Assembly (NCBI GenBank): GCA_041663305.1
Contig: JBAYMT010000012.1
Coordinates: 1 to 27,038 of the forward strand
From: Minisyncoccus sp041663305
GTDB taxonomy: Bacteria; Patescibacteriota; Minisyncoccia; Minisyncoccales; Minisyncoccaceae
DNA length: 27,038 nucleotides
Reading direction: 5' to 3'
Position numbers and translations under genes: made by a program. Within the stretch, counting starts at the first letter, position 1, and each line of letters begins with the position of its first letter. Positions 1 to 7,166 of the stretch are shown one piece after another. Below the pieces are notes generated by a model, which was given only the letters and a program-made list of their open reading frames with translations, searched no databases and was not told the DNA's origin.

Positions 1-360
1 AGAATTGACCACGGTTGTGCCAGTAATTATAACTACTGGTGGATTATTTGTCGGCGTTGGAGTCGGTGTTGGGGTTTGGGTTGGCGTGCACGTAGGCACA
101 GGTGTTGTTGGTATTGGAGTCGGAGTTACCGTTACCGTAGGTGTCGGCACAGGGGTTGGCGTTAATATTTTTACGGTCTTTATAGCGGAACCAACTCCGC
201 CCTTTTTTCCGTCATTCACAACAACTGTTATTCTTATTGTCGTAGCCGACACAGAAGGCCTTATAAAGGCAATTTCTCCGTTTCCAAAGGTTGCCTTTTC
301 CTCTATTTTTCCTCCTGCAACACCCCAAGAGTATTTTAAGAGGTCGTTGTCGGCATCGCT
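1..360 (-). pseudogene. Frameshifted continuation of the Ig-like/Pro-Thr protein, cut by the window edge
   Basis: Read on the minus strand in the frame of codons ending at position 1, this stretch is open throughout and continues the protein exactly where the upstream frame breaks. It gives SDADNDLLKYSWGVAGG, a beta-rich module ending VKILTPTPV, a second Pro-Thr linker almost identical to the first, and the start of a third module (NNPPVVIITGTT). Adding one base near 358-363 (minus-strand GGCAGCG to GGCNAGCG) joins both parts into ITALASDADND, which aligns with GYYNDLNGD of module one. It is either a real pseudogene or phase variation, or a one-base sequencing error. The C-terminus is outside the window. 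Confidence 0.75.
74..123. repeat. Direct repeat encoding the Pro-Thr linker, copy 1 (copy 2 at 454-503)
   Basis: Positions 74-123 and 454-503 share about 44 of 50 bases and both encode the minus-strand linker PTPIPTTPVPTCTPTQTP. The 380-bp spacing equals one linker plus one Ig-like module, so the gene is built of tandem duplicated units. Confidence 0.75.
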
Positions 361-935
361 GCCAGTGCAGTAATTTTAACCTGTTGTCCCACATACACAG
401 AATTTGGGCCAACCAGCTTGACCACAGGCTTGTGGTTGGGTATTGGCGTTGGTGTTTGGGTTGGCGTGCATGTCGGCACCGGTGTTGTTGGAATTGGCGT
501 CGGCGTCACGGTTGGAGTCGGCGTAGGTCCATTTGCAAGAACCTTTACGGTCATCTTGTCCGAGCCTATTCCGTCTCTATTATCATCGCCCGTAAGGGTA
601 AGGGTAATAAAGGTGTTCTTCGTGACTTTTGGAGCCTTATATATAGTATTCAGGCTTCCTTCATTCCCAAATGATCCACGATTTCCACTCGCAGACCATC
701 TAATTCGTACAGAGTCTCCGTTTAAGTCGTTATAATAGCCGGAGATCTCTACTGACCCCCCACTACTAACGACCTTATCGGCGCCCGCTGATATAGAAGG
801 GCACCAATTAAAGTCGAAATGGGTGGGGGATATTTCATCAACAACAAGTTGAGTATCCTCTGCAATTGCCAGCGAGAAACATCCCGCTGCAACGAAACCA
901 ATCAGTAATACAAATACTGATAAAAATAGTTTCAT
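336..935 (-). CDS. Secreted Ig-like module protein with Pro/Thr-rich linkers (N-terminal part, ends at a frameshift)
   Basis: The protein is 199 residues from the ATG at 935. It has a hydrophobic signal peptide ending near SLAIA-ED, so it is probably secreted; a Cys in VAAGC is a poor lipobox. One beta-rich Ig/PKD-like module follows, then a Pro-Thr linker (PTPTPTVTPTPIPTTPVPT...), then the start of a second module (GPNSVYVGQQVKITAL). The frame can be opened at a GTG at 944, but that GTG lies inside the Shine-Dalgarno run AGAGGTGA, so the ATG 6 nt downstream of this run is the better start. The stop at 336 is premature: the rest of the second module continues in another frame. The function is unknown; such proteins usually sit on the cell surface. 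Confidence 0.7.
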   Translation of the reverse strand: MKLFLSVFVLLIGFVAAGCFSLAIAEDTQLVVDEISPTHFDFNWCPSISAGADKVVSSGGSVEISGYYNDLNGDSVRIRWSASGNRGSFGNEGSLNTIYKAPKVTKNTFITLTLTGDDNRDGIGSDKMTVKVLANGPTPTPTVTPTPIPTTPVPTCTPTQTPTPIPNHKPVVKLVGPNSVYVGQQVKITALAAMPTTTS

Positions 936-967
936 TCTTTTCACCTCTTTTCGATTAAACGAGCTCT

Positions 968-984
968 GCTTTTATTATAAAAGC
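968..984. promoter_or_regulatory. 17-bp perfect palindrome just downstream of the promoter
   Basis: GCTTTTAT-T-ATAAAAGC has perfect 8-bp arms. It starts about 10 nt downstream of the -10 box of the Ig-like gene. This position suits a repressor operator, or a 5' UTR hairpin if transcribed. No regulator can be named. Confidence 0.45.
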
Positions 985-993
985 ATCGTTAAT

Positions 994-1021
994 ATAATAA
1001 TACAAATCTAGAATTTGTCAA
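994..1021 (-). promoter_or_regulatory. Sigma70-like promoter of the Ig-like/Pro-Thr gene
   Basis: On the minus strand there is TTGACA (1016-1021), a 16-nt spacer and TATTAT (994-999). It lies about 60 nt upstream of the ATG at 935, leaving an approximately 50-nt 5' UTR that contains a perfect palindrome and the Shine-Dalgarno site. Confidence 0.65.
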
Positions 1022-1035
1022 ATGAATTATATGCA

Positions 1036-1064
1036 AACAAAAACCCGGCTGAATAGTCGGGTTT
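1036..1064 (-). terminator. Rho-independent terminator of the PEGA gene
   Basis: ACCCGRCT/AGYCGGGT forms an 8-bp stem with one G-U pair and loop GAAT or its complement. On the minus strand it is followed by GTTTTTGTTT. It lies 16 nt past the PEGA gene stop; T's on the other side could let it work in both directions. Confidence 0.8.
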
Positions 1065-1079
1065 TATAGCGTTTTTTGT

Positions 1080-2435
1080 TTAAGGTATCAGTCTTGTTGA
1101 TTCGAGTAGTTGATTGTCTTTAAAGGCTAACAAAGTTTTACTGTTGTAATTGAACCAGATTTTTGAATAATTTTCTCCAGTAAGCTCAAAAGAATTTATC
1201 TTATCCCTATTATCAATTTCGTTTATTCTTATTTTTCCATTTACTATAGCTGCAAAATAATCATCGGCCACCCATACAATATCTGAAATCTTTTGCGAAA
1301 ATTTTGATAAGAGTATGAAAGATTCTGTTTTCATAAAAAATGGACTTTCATAATCTTTTAAAAGCATAAGCCATATCCCATAATCAGTCGTAAATATTAC
1401 TTTGTCTGAAAGTATCTTATAGTTTATTTCTGAAGAAGAGTCCAAAGCTTTTATGAATAATTTTGCCTTTCCTTCGTAATAATAATATGTCTTATTATCT
1501 TCAGCTAAAAATATCCTTCCCTCAATTATTTTTAATTGGTAGGAAGAATTCTTTTTAAAAGAAAAGGCATCTTTTGTTAAAATCTCGACTCCTTTTGTAA
1601 AAGTATTTGTTCTAATCAGAATTCCATCTTCCATTGTGTACAATCCATCGCTATGTCTTGCAAAGGCAGTTACGTTTTCTTCTTTTATAGATTCTTTCTT
1701 ATATGTAGAAACATTTAACGAATATAATTTATTCTTATATATATATTCAAGGGTATTATCGCCATTCCATACTATATTACTAACTGTTTTATCCAAATAA
1801 TCCTTTAAATTTGTTAGCTTGCTTTTTGCTCCAGCAATTTCAAGTAAAAAATAAACATTATTCTGATTTATAATAAGAGCTTTTTTTTGGTCAGAAGAAA
1901 ATGATATGCTTTTAATCTTTCCTATATCCTTTAATTTTGAAGCAGCTAGAACGGATTGTTCCTCCTTGGTGTTCGAATTTACAGCATAAAGATCTCCATT
2001 TGTTTTAAAAACTAGAAAACTTTGGTTCGTGATATTATAGATAGAAGATATATCCGCAATTTTTGAAGTAAAAGAAATATTGGTAGGAAAAAGAATAATA
2101 TTCTGCGCTTTTGCCACCATTTGCTCCTCAACAGGCAAGGTTTTTTCCCAAGTAAAGTATCCTTCTTTTTGAACTTTAACAGTATGGCTTCCAGGGAGCA
2201 TTTTTTGCGCCAATATTTCCCGCGAAAAACCATCGGTCTTATTGATGTATTTATCGTCTATAAAAACATCGGCTCCGCTCTGGGCAGTTTTTACATATAT
2301 GCCGCCTGTTTTTAAAACTTCATTTTTTTTCCAGTCAAAATCGTATCCTTGGGCTTGTAATATGACTAATGTTGAAACCACTCCAAAGCCCAAGATCAGA
2401 AGCACAAGAAAAGAGATTTTTATTCGTTTATCCAT
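1080..2435 (-). CDS. Membrane-anchored PEGA-domain protein
   Basis: 451 residues. Residues 8-26 form one N-terminal transmembrane helix or uncleaved signal anchor (ISFLVLLILGFGVVSTLVIL). Residues 44-106 match a PEGA domain (GGIYVKTAQSGADVFIDD, then PGSHTVKVQKEGY), an Ig-like fold common on bacterial surface proteins. The remaining 340 residues are rich in short beta strands with repeated [F/Y]xxDxxIWL and SDQKKALI-type segments, suggesting a beta-propeller-like extracytoplasmic domain, though I cannot count blades. No catalytic motif is visible. The ATG at 2435 has no clear Shine-Dalgarno site. The gene has its own promoter and terminator, so it is monocistronic. Confidence 0.85.
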   Translation of the reverse strand: MDKRIKISFLVLLILGFGVVSTLVILQAQGYDFDWKKNEVLKTGGIYVKTAQSGADVFIDDKYINKTDGFSREILAQKMLPGSHTVKVQKEGYFTWEKTLPVEEQMVAKAQNIILFPTNISFTSKIADISSIYNITNQSFLVFKTNGDLYAVNSNTKEEQSVLAASKLKDIGKIKSISFSSDQKKALIINQNNVYFLLEIAGAKSKLTNLKDYLDKTVSNIVWNGDNTLEYIYKNKLYSLNVSTYKKESIKEENVTAFARHSDGLYTMEDGILIRTNTFTKGVEILTKDAFSFKKNSSYQLKIIEGRIFLAEDNKTYYYYEGKAKLFIKALDSSSEINYKILSDKVIFTTDYGIWLMLLKDYESPFFMKTESFILLSKFSQKISDIVWVADDYFAAIVNGKIRINEIDNRDKINSFELTGENYSKIWFNYNSKTLLAFKDNQLLESTRLIP

Positions 2436-2464
2436 AAATAAATTAATAGCTTATCTTTACTATT

Positions 2465-2493
2465 ACAATACAACAAAAACGAACGTTTACCAA
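2465..2493 (-). promoter_or_regulatory. Promoter of the PEGA gene
   Basis: On the minus strand there is TTGGTA (2488-2493), a 17-nt spacer and TATTGT (2465-2470), giving a leader of about 23 nt. The -35 box lies 2 bp from the -35 of the divergent plus-strand promoter, so the two may compete for RNA polymerase. Confidence 0.5.
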
Positions 2494-2495
2494 TA

Positions 2496-2524
2496 TTGAC
2501 AAAATTCATCGCTAGTTTTATAAC
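2496..2524 (+). promoter_or_regulatory. Sigma70-like promoter giving a leaderless transcript
   Basis: TTGACA (2496-2501), a 17-nt spacer, and TATAAC (2519-2524). The ATG at 2531 is exactly where transcription would start, so there is no room for a ribosome-binding site. Confidence 0.75.
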
Positions 2525-2530
2525 AAGAAC

Positions 2531-3016
2531 ATGTTACTTGAGCGTGGAGTTGCTTCTGCCAGCATTATTGTTGGGATGGCTATCTTGAGCGACAAAGAAA
2601 AAGTACTTTTGAGGAGAAATACGAGCGGCAACTGGGAAATACCTTATGGAGGGATAATATATTCCGACATAGACCAGGCACAAAACGCAATATTTTTTAC
2701 TATTAACAGGATATTGCCACAAATATGCCTAAATCTTAACTTGCCGGATAATTTTCAGATATTTCCTTTTCCGTTAGTTTTTAAAGAAAAAAGGGAAATT
2801 TATGCTATTCTTGGGATAATATTATCTGAAAATCAGGTAATCAAATCAGAAGACCCCGGAGAGCAATTCAATAGCTTTGAAGAGGGATTAAAAAACGGAC
2901 AACTTTTTTTCTTTAGTTTAAAAGAAATCACGTCCCTTGAAATCCCTACATGGATGAAACAAATATCCAAGGTAGCTATTGAAAAAGCTCTTTTTTTGTT
3001 CAAATTTTCAATTTAA
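2531..3016 (+). CDS. Nudix-like protein with degenerate catalytic box
   Basis: 161 residues. Positions 13-45 (SIIVGMAILSDKEKVLLRR, then NWEIPYGG) match the first strands of a Nudix hydrolase. The Nudix box that should follow (GX5EX7REUXEEXGU) is not kept: after GG comes IIYSDIDQAQNAIFFTINRIL, without the REUXEE metal-binding glutamates. It is therefore probably a non-catalytic Nudix fold, perhaps a nucleotide or ligand sensor. It is followed closely by an MFS transporter and then a second protein of the same kind. The start is set by the leaderless promoter. The function is unknown; the fold call is moderately sure. Confidence 0.65.
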   Translation: MLLERGVASASIIVGMAILSDKEKVLLRRNTSGNWEIPYGGIIYSDIDQAQNAIFFTINRILPQICLNLNLPDNFQIFPFPLVFKEKREIYAILGIILSENQVIKSEDPGEQFNSFEEGLKNGQLFFFSLKEITSLEIPTWMKQISKVAIEKALFLFKFSI

Positions 3017-3024
3017 GGTATAAT
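2996..3024 (+). promoter_or_regulatory. Promoter of the MFS gene
   Basis: TTGTTC (2996-3001), a 17-nt spacer and a perfect TATAAT (3019-3024). It overlaps the end of the upstream Nudix-like gene and leaves a leader of about 20 nt before the ATG at 3051. Confidence 0.65.
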
Positions 3025-3050
3025 TTTTATATCAAAAGAAAAATATCAAG

Positions 3051-4226
3051 ATGAAAAACCTTAAATTTAAAATCACAGAAAAAATAACCCTTACGCACTT
3101 TTTCTTGATGTTTGGTTATAAACTATTCTCCTTATATTTCCCTTTGTATCTACTGGAAAGAAGTTTTTCTATAATAGAAGTTGGATACACAAGTTTTTTG
3201 ATATACATTTCAATAGCCATTTTTGCTCCCATTGCTGGATATTTAAATTATAGAATCAAACCCCATATATTGATTGCCCTTGGAGTTATAGGGTATGGCG
3301 TATATTCTGGGGCAATGCCTTTAGGAGTTTCGATTCCTTGGTTTTATTTGTTTCAAATATTATTGGGAATTTCAGGAGCACTATTTTTTGTTAGCTCAAG
3401 ATCGCTATTAATGGTCTCAGATTCTAAAAAAATCAATAACACTTTTGCCTGGTTTTATTCTGCCCCTACCTATGCCGATGCTATCGCTCCGGCGCTGGGA
3501 GCTTTGATTATTTGGAAATTTGGCTTTTTTTGGGTGTTTTTTGTCGCACTAATCATCCAGCTACTAACATCAATTTATGCCTACATAAAGCTAAAAGAAA
3601 AGGGAAGAACAACTTCTAGCATAAATATTGAAAAATCAATTGAAAACTATAGAGAAATCGGACAGAGTATGGAAATTAAAAGCTCGTTTTTTATATTTTT
3701 AAGCTTTTTAATACTTTTTATTATCGGATTTTATAATATCTTCTTTGTGCTATTTTTAAAAAGCCTTAACTGGACACAAGAACAAATACTTATCTTTAAT
3801 TCTCTAACTTCTTTATTCTTTTTGCCAATTTCAATCCTTATTGCAAAAAAAGCAATTAAGAGTAATAGCAAATACGACATAAGTTTTGGTGGGCAAATCA
3901 TTGGAATTTGCGCAGTGTTATTAGGAATTATTTCAAACGCATTAAATTATATTTCAATATTTATCCTAATAATTGTTGGAAATATTGGAAGCTTAATTGC
4001 AAGTTCTGGGCGAAGCGGCTTGATGGCAATAAAACTAAAGAAAAATCCAAACGAGTCGGCAGCGATTGATACCATTTTTTCTCCGCTATCAACCGCAATC
4101 GGAGCTCTTTTGGGAGGATTTCTAATACAAAGTTTCGGCTATTCCTTTCTCTTTATATTATTTGGCATCGTTATTTTCGTTTTAAGTATTATTGGTTCAA
4201 AAGTTATGCTATTTGACAAGAAATAA
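3051..4226 (+). CDS. MFS transporter
   Basis: 391 residues with about 12 hydrophobic helices in two halves separated by a charged loop (about 185-215, KLKEKGRTTSSINIEKS). Family hallmarks include a short basic loop after helix 2 (GYLNYRIKPH) and a helix-5-like segment APALGALI. The length is normal for MFS. The substrate cannot be read from the sequence. The gene is SD-less and lies between two degenerate Nudix-like genes, which suggests the three work together, perhaps with a nucleotide-related or drug-like substrate, but this is only inference. Confidence 0.85.
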   Translation: MKNLKFKITEKITLTHFFLMFGYKLFSLYFPLYLLERSFSIIEVGYTSFLIYISIAIFAPIAGYLNYRIKPHILIALGVIGYGVYSGAMPLGVSIPWFYLFQILLGISGALFFVSSRSLLMVSDSKKINNTFAWFYSAPTYADAIAPALGALIIWKFGFFWVFFVALIIQLLTSIYAYIKLKEKGRTTSSINIEKSIENYREIGQSMEIKSSFFIFLSFLILFIIGFYNIFFVLFLKSLNWTQEQILIFNSLTSLFFLPISILIAKKAIKSNSKYDISFGGQIIGICAVLLGIISNALNYISIFILIIVGNIGSLIASSGRSGLMAIKLKKNPNESAAIDTIFSPLSTAIGALLGGFLIQSFGYSFLFILFGIVIFVLSIIGSKVMLFDKK

Positions 4227-4247
4227 GGTTTACCGTATTAAATAATT

Positions 4248-4724
4248 ATGCTCGTTAAAATTAGCAAGAAACCATTTAATGGTGAGACTCTTGCGTATTT
4301 GATTATATTTCTAGCCTTCAATAAAAAAATGCTGCTTTTTTACGAAAGCGACAAAAACCAACATTTCTGGAAGCTTCCGAATTTTTTTATTAATATCAAC
4401 GACTCAGAGAAAGATATGAGTAAAAAAATCAAAGAAGCAGTTCAAGAAAACTATCTTGATGTTAAGGACGGTATTGATTGGGACCAGGTAGTGATATGGT
4501 GCGAGTATCCTTTTCCTGCCATTTTTATTCCTTCGGGAATATTAGAACCAACAGCCTTTTCCAAAGCGGTCGCCCAAGGAAAAATCAGATTTTTTTCAGA
4601 AGGAGACATTACTGGGTTAATCAAATCATCAGTTATTCCCTTGGAAATCCAAGCGATAATTGAAAAAGCTTTCCGTTGGGAGGAGCATGCGTCTCATAAT
4701 TATTGGGAACATAAGGCAAAATAG
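4248..4724 (+). CDS. Second degenerate Nudix-like protein
   Basis: 158 residues. KKMLLFYESD followed by FWKLPNFF resembles the strand-turn-strand before a Nudix box (LLvkR...WxLPGG), but the GG is replaced by NF and the helix reads KKIKEAVQENYLDV, keeping only part of the REUXEEXGU pattern. It is probably non-catalytic. It starts 21 nt after the MFS stop with no promoter or Shine-Dalgarno site between, so it is likely cotranscribed. The sequence differs enough from the first Nudix-like protein that this is not a recent duplication. Confidence 0.6.
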   Translation: MLVKISKKPFNGETLAYLIIFLAFNKKMLLFYESDKNQHFWKLPNFFININDSEKDMSKKIKEAVQENYLDVKDGIDWDQVVIWCEYPFPAIFIPSGILEPTAFSKAVAQGKIRFFSEGDITGLIKSSVIPLEIQAIIEKAFRWEEHASHNYWEHKAK

Positions 4725-4734
4725 CCTTTTTTTT
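4713..4734 (+). terminator. Terminator overlapping the stop codon
   Basis: AAGGC-AAAATA-GCCTT followed by eight or more T's. The TAG stop of the second Nudix-like gene lies in the loop/stem boundary. Confidence 0.8.
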
Positions 4735-4771
4735 GTTCAAAAAACACAAAAAATCTTAAGTTTTCCAAATC

Positions 4772-4800
4772 TTGTCAATATGGGTTTTATTGGCTACAAT
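4772..4800 (+). promoter_or_regulatory. Promoter of the mreB-murA-holB-frr-rseP-proS-mreB operon
   Basis: TTGTCA (4772-4777), a 17-nt spacer, TACAAT (4795-4800). A leader of about 50 nt precedes the ATG at 4856 and contains an imperfect inverted repeat (CCCAATC...GAATGGG) and a second AT-rich -10-like run (TATTATAAAT) near 4834-4843. No other promoter of this quality was seen up to 12137. Confidence 0.6.
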
Positions 4801-4855
4801 TAACTTGCCCAATCCATAAAAAGAATGGGTTATATTATAAATTAGCTCGAAAATA

Positions 4856-5857
4856 ATGAAAATAGGAATAGATTTAGGAACAAAGAACTCGCTAGTTTTT
4901 ATACCGAATAAAGGAATTGTATTAAACGAACCCTCCGTAGTTGCCGTTTCCCTTGTTGATAATAAGGTTATGGCCGTTGGGCATGAGGCGAAAGAAATGA
5001 TCGGAAGGACTCCCGACACCATCAGAGTTTATCGACCCTTGCGAGAGGGCGTTATTGCCGACTACAGAACGACTCAGGCTATGCTTAGACATTTTATAAA
5101 CAATGTTAATACGGGATTTTCCAGATTTTTTAAACCAGAATTGCTTATCGGAGTTCCAGCGGGAATATCATCAACCGAAAGAAGAGCGGTCGTAGAATCG
5201 GGAATGTGGGCAGGCTCAAAAGATGTGTTTTTGGCAAAAGAACCCATTTTATCAGCTATTGGCGCCGGTATTCCCATTAATTCATCATCGGGGCATATGA
5301 TTGTTGATATTGGAGGAGGAACAACCGAAGTCGCTGTTATTTCTCTTGGGGGAATCGTAAGCGCTCAATCTCTTAGAGTTGCCGGAGATAAGTTGGACAT
5401 AGCAATTACAAATTTTATCAAAGATAAATACAATCTGGCAATTGGAGAGCAAACTGCCGAAGAAATAAAAATAAAAATCGGGACTGCGGTTATTGAAAAA
5501 GAACCTAAATTTTTGGAAATCAAAGGACGCGATATAATGCTAGGATTGCCTAAAACAATCAAAGTCAGTTCAAATGAAATCTGCACCGCAATAGCAGAAC
5601 CGCTAAAAGACATAATTCAATGTATAAAAAACGTTCTTAGGGAAACTCCCCCAGAATTATCAGCCGATATTATGGATAAAGGAATGGTTATTGCCGGAGG
5701 CGGAGCATGTTTGCGAAATATTGCCTCTCTCTTTTCCGAAGCAACCGGAGTTCCTTGCTTTGTGGCCGAAGATCCTCTTGCTTGTGTGGCTAAGGGAACC
5801 GGTGTAATGCTGGACAACCTAGAAGTTTATAAAAGAAGCATAATGTCAAAAAAATAA
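4856..5857 (+). CDS. mreB: MreB-like actin homologue (first paralogue)
   Basis: 333 residues, a normal MreB length. Actin-fold motifs are clear: phosphate-1 IDLGTKNSLVF (4-14), phosphate-2 VDIGGGTTEVAVISLGG (about 148-164), and the adenosine motif IAGGGACLRN (about 280-289). MreB polymerises under the membrane and guides cell-wall synthesis or cell shape. It is the first gene of a tight operon and is followed after 1 nt by murA, matching the frequent mbl/mreB-murA linkage. It differs from the second MreB at 11073 throughout, so the two are old paralogues. There is no Shine-Dalgarno site. Confidence 0.93.
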   Translation: MKIGIDLGTKNSLVFIPNKGIVLNEPSVVAVSLVDNKVMAVGHEAKEMIGRTPDTIRVYRPLREGVIADYRTTQAMLRHFINNVNTGFSRFFKPELLIGVPAGISSTERRAVVESGMWAGSKDVFLAKEPILSAIGAGIPINSSSGHMIVDIGGGTTEVAVISLGGIVSAQSLRVAGDKLDIAITNFIKDKYNLAIGEQTAEEIKIKIGTAVIEKEPKFLEIKGRDIMLGLPKTIKVSSNEICTAIAEPLKDIIQCIKNVLRETPPELSADIMDKGMVIAGGGACLRNIASLFSEATGVPCFVAEDPLACVAKGTGVMLDNLEVYKRSIMSKK

Positions 5858-5858
5858 A

Positions 5859-7160
5859 ATGACAGACGATAAACTTATAATCGAAGGAAAAAAGAAGCTC
5901 GCGGGAGAAATCGAGGTAGCTGGCTCAAAGAACGCAGCGTTTCCAGTTTTGGTTGCAGCACTTTTGACCGATGAAGATTGCATTATAAGCAATTTACCAT
6001 TGATAGAAGATATTTACAGGTTGCTTGAGATTTTTGAAAGTATGGGAGTTGAAGTTGAATGGCTGGAAAAACGCAAAGTACGTATCAATGCAAAAAATGC
6101 TAACCCTAAAAAAATTGACGCCGATTTAGCGCTAAAATTTAGAGGATCGGTTGTCCTTATTGGGCCCTTGCTAGCCAGGTTTGGAAAGGCAAGCTTGCCA
6201 CAACCAGGAGGTTGTGTTATTGGGGTTAGAACTATTGATTCGCACCTAGATGTTTTTGAACAGATGGGAGTAATAATCAAAAAAGAAAAAACAAGAAGAA
6301 AAGGAAAAGAAAGAAACGCTTTTTCATTTGAGATAAAGCAAAAACAAGAAGAACAAATCGTTATTTTGGACGAAATTAGCGTAACGGCCACCGAAAACGC
6401 AACATTACTCGCTACGGCTTTCCCAAAAGTAACGATAATCGGGGGAGATGTTGATTATCCCAACCGGGAAGTTATAAAAGTGCTTACAAAAATGGGCGTA
6501 AAAATAGTAGGCGAGGGGTCACACCAATTAGAAGTATATGGAAATAAAAAGCTGAAAGGCTTTGAACATTCCATAATGTATGACCCGATCGAAGCTGGGA
6601 CATTTATTGTGCTTGCCGCAACCACGAAAGGCGACATCACTATAAAGAATGTTGAAATGAATTACCTGAGTTATTTCCTTAAAAAACTAAAATCATTTGG
6701 CGTCAATTTTGAAATAAAGCAAAAAAATAACGGGCTTGCAGATATAAAAATGCTCCCGAGTAAAAACATTGTTATCAAAAAAGTTCAGGCCTTGCCCTTT
6801 CCAGGCTTCCCAACCGATTTACTGCAAGTAATTGGAGTTTTGGCAACGCAAACAAAAGGCCCGACCATCCTTCATGATCCTTTATACGAAGGAAGGCTGA
6901 AATATCTTGATGCATTGTCAAAAATGGGCGCAGAAGTATTTTTGTCAGATCCCCACAGGGCCACCATAAATGGAGTTACAAGGCTTTATGGGCAAGATGT
7001 CGGTTCGTTTGACCTCCGAGGAGGAGCATCGCTGATAATTGCAGGATTGATTGCAGATGGCACTACTACCATAAGCAACACATACCAGATAGACAGAGGT
7101 TATGAAAAAATAGAAGAAAGGCTTGGAAAAATCGGAGCAAACATAAAAAGAATAAAGTAA
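5859..7160 (+). CDS. murA: UDP-N-acetylglucosamine 1-carboxyvinyltransferase
   Basis: 433 residues (E. coli 419). It transfers enolpyruvate from PEP to UDP-GlcNAc, the first committed step of peptidoglycan synthesis, in the cytoplasm. Visible residues: the substrate-binding Lys-Asn in GSKNAAFPVL (about 22-31); the catalytic loop PGGCVIGVRTID with Cys119, so the Asp variant that gives natural fosfomycin resistance is absent; Asp in PGFPTDLLQ; and the C-terminal LRGGASLIIAGL ... DRGYEKIEERL. A lysine/arginine-rich insertion near 139-155 (KKEKTRRKGKERN) accounts for the extra length. Only 1 nt separates it from mreB, so the genes are probably translationally coupled. Confidence 0.96.
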   Translation: MTDDKLIIEGKKKLAGEIEVAGSKNAAFPVLVAALLTDEDCIISNLPLIEDIYRLLEIFESMGVEVEWLEKRKVRINAKNANPKKIDADLALKFRGSVVLIGPLLARFGKASLPQPGGCVIGVRTIDSHLDVFEQMGVIIKKEKTRRKGKERNAFSFEIKQKQEEQIVILDEISVTATENATLLATAFPKVTIIGGDVDYPNREVIKVLTKMGVKIVGEGSHQLEVYGNKKLKGFEHSIMYDPIEAGTFIVLAATTKGDITIKNVEMNYLSYFLKKLKSFGVNFEIKQKNNGLADIKMLPSKNIVIKKVQALPFPGFPTDLLQVIGVLATQTKGPTILHDPLYEGRLKYLDALSKMGAEVFLSDPHRATINGVTRLYGQDVGSFDLRGGASLIIAGLIADGTTTISNTYQIDRGYEKIEERLGKIGANIKRIK

Positions 7161-7166
7161 TCAGAA

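Noticed and set aside
5..735. Plus-strand frames rich in Gly-Val (GVGVGVGV) at 5-373 and 418-735
   Set aside because: They are antisense shadows of the minus-strand Pro-Thr linkers, whose frames carry the signal peptide, Ig-like modules and a ribosome-binding site.
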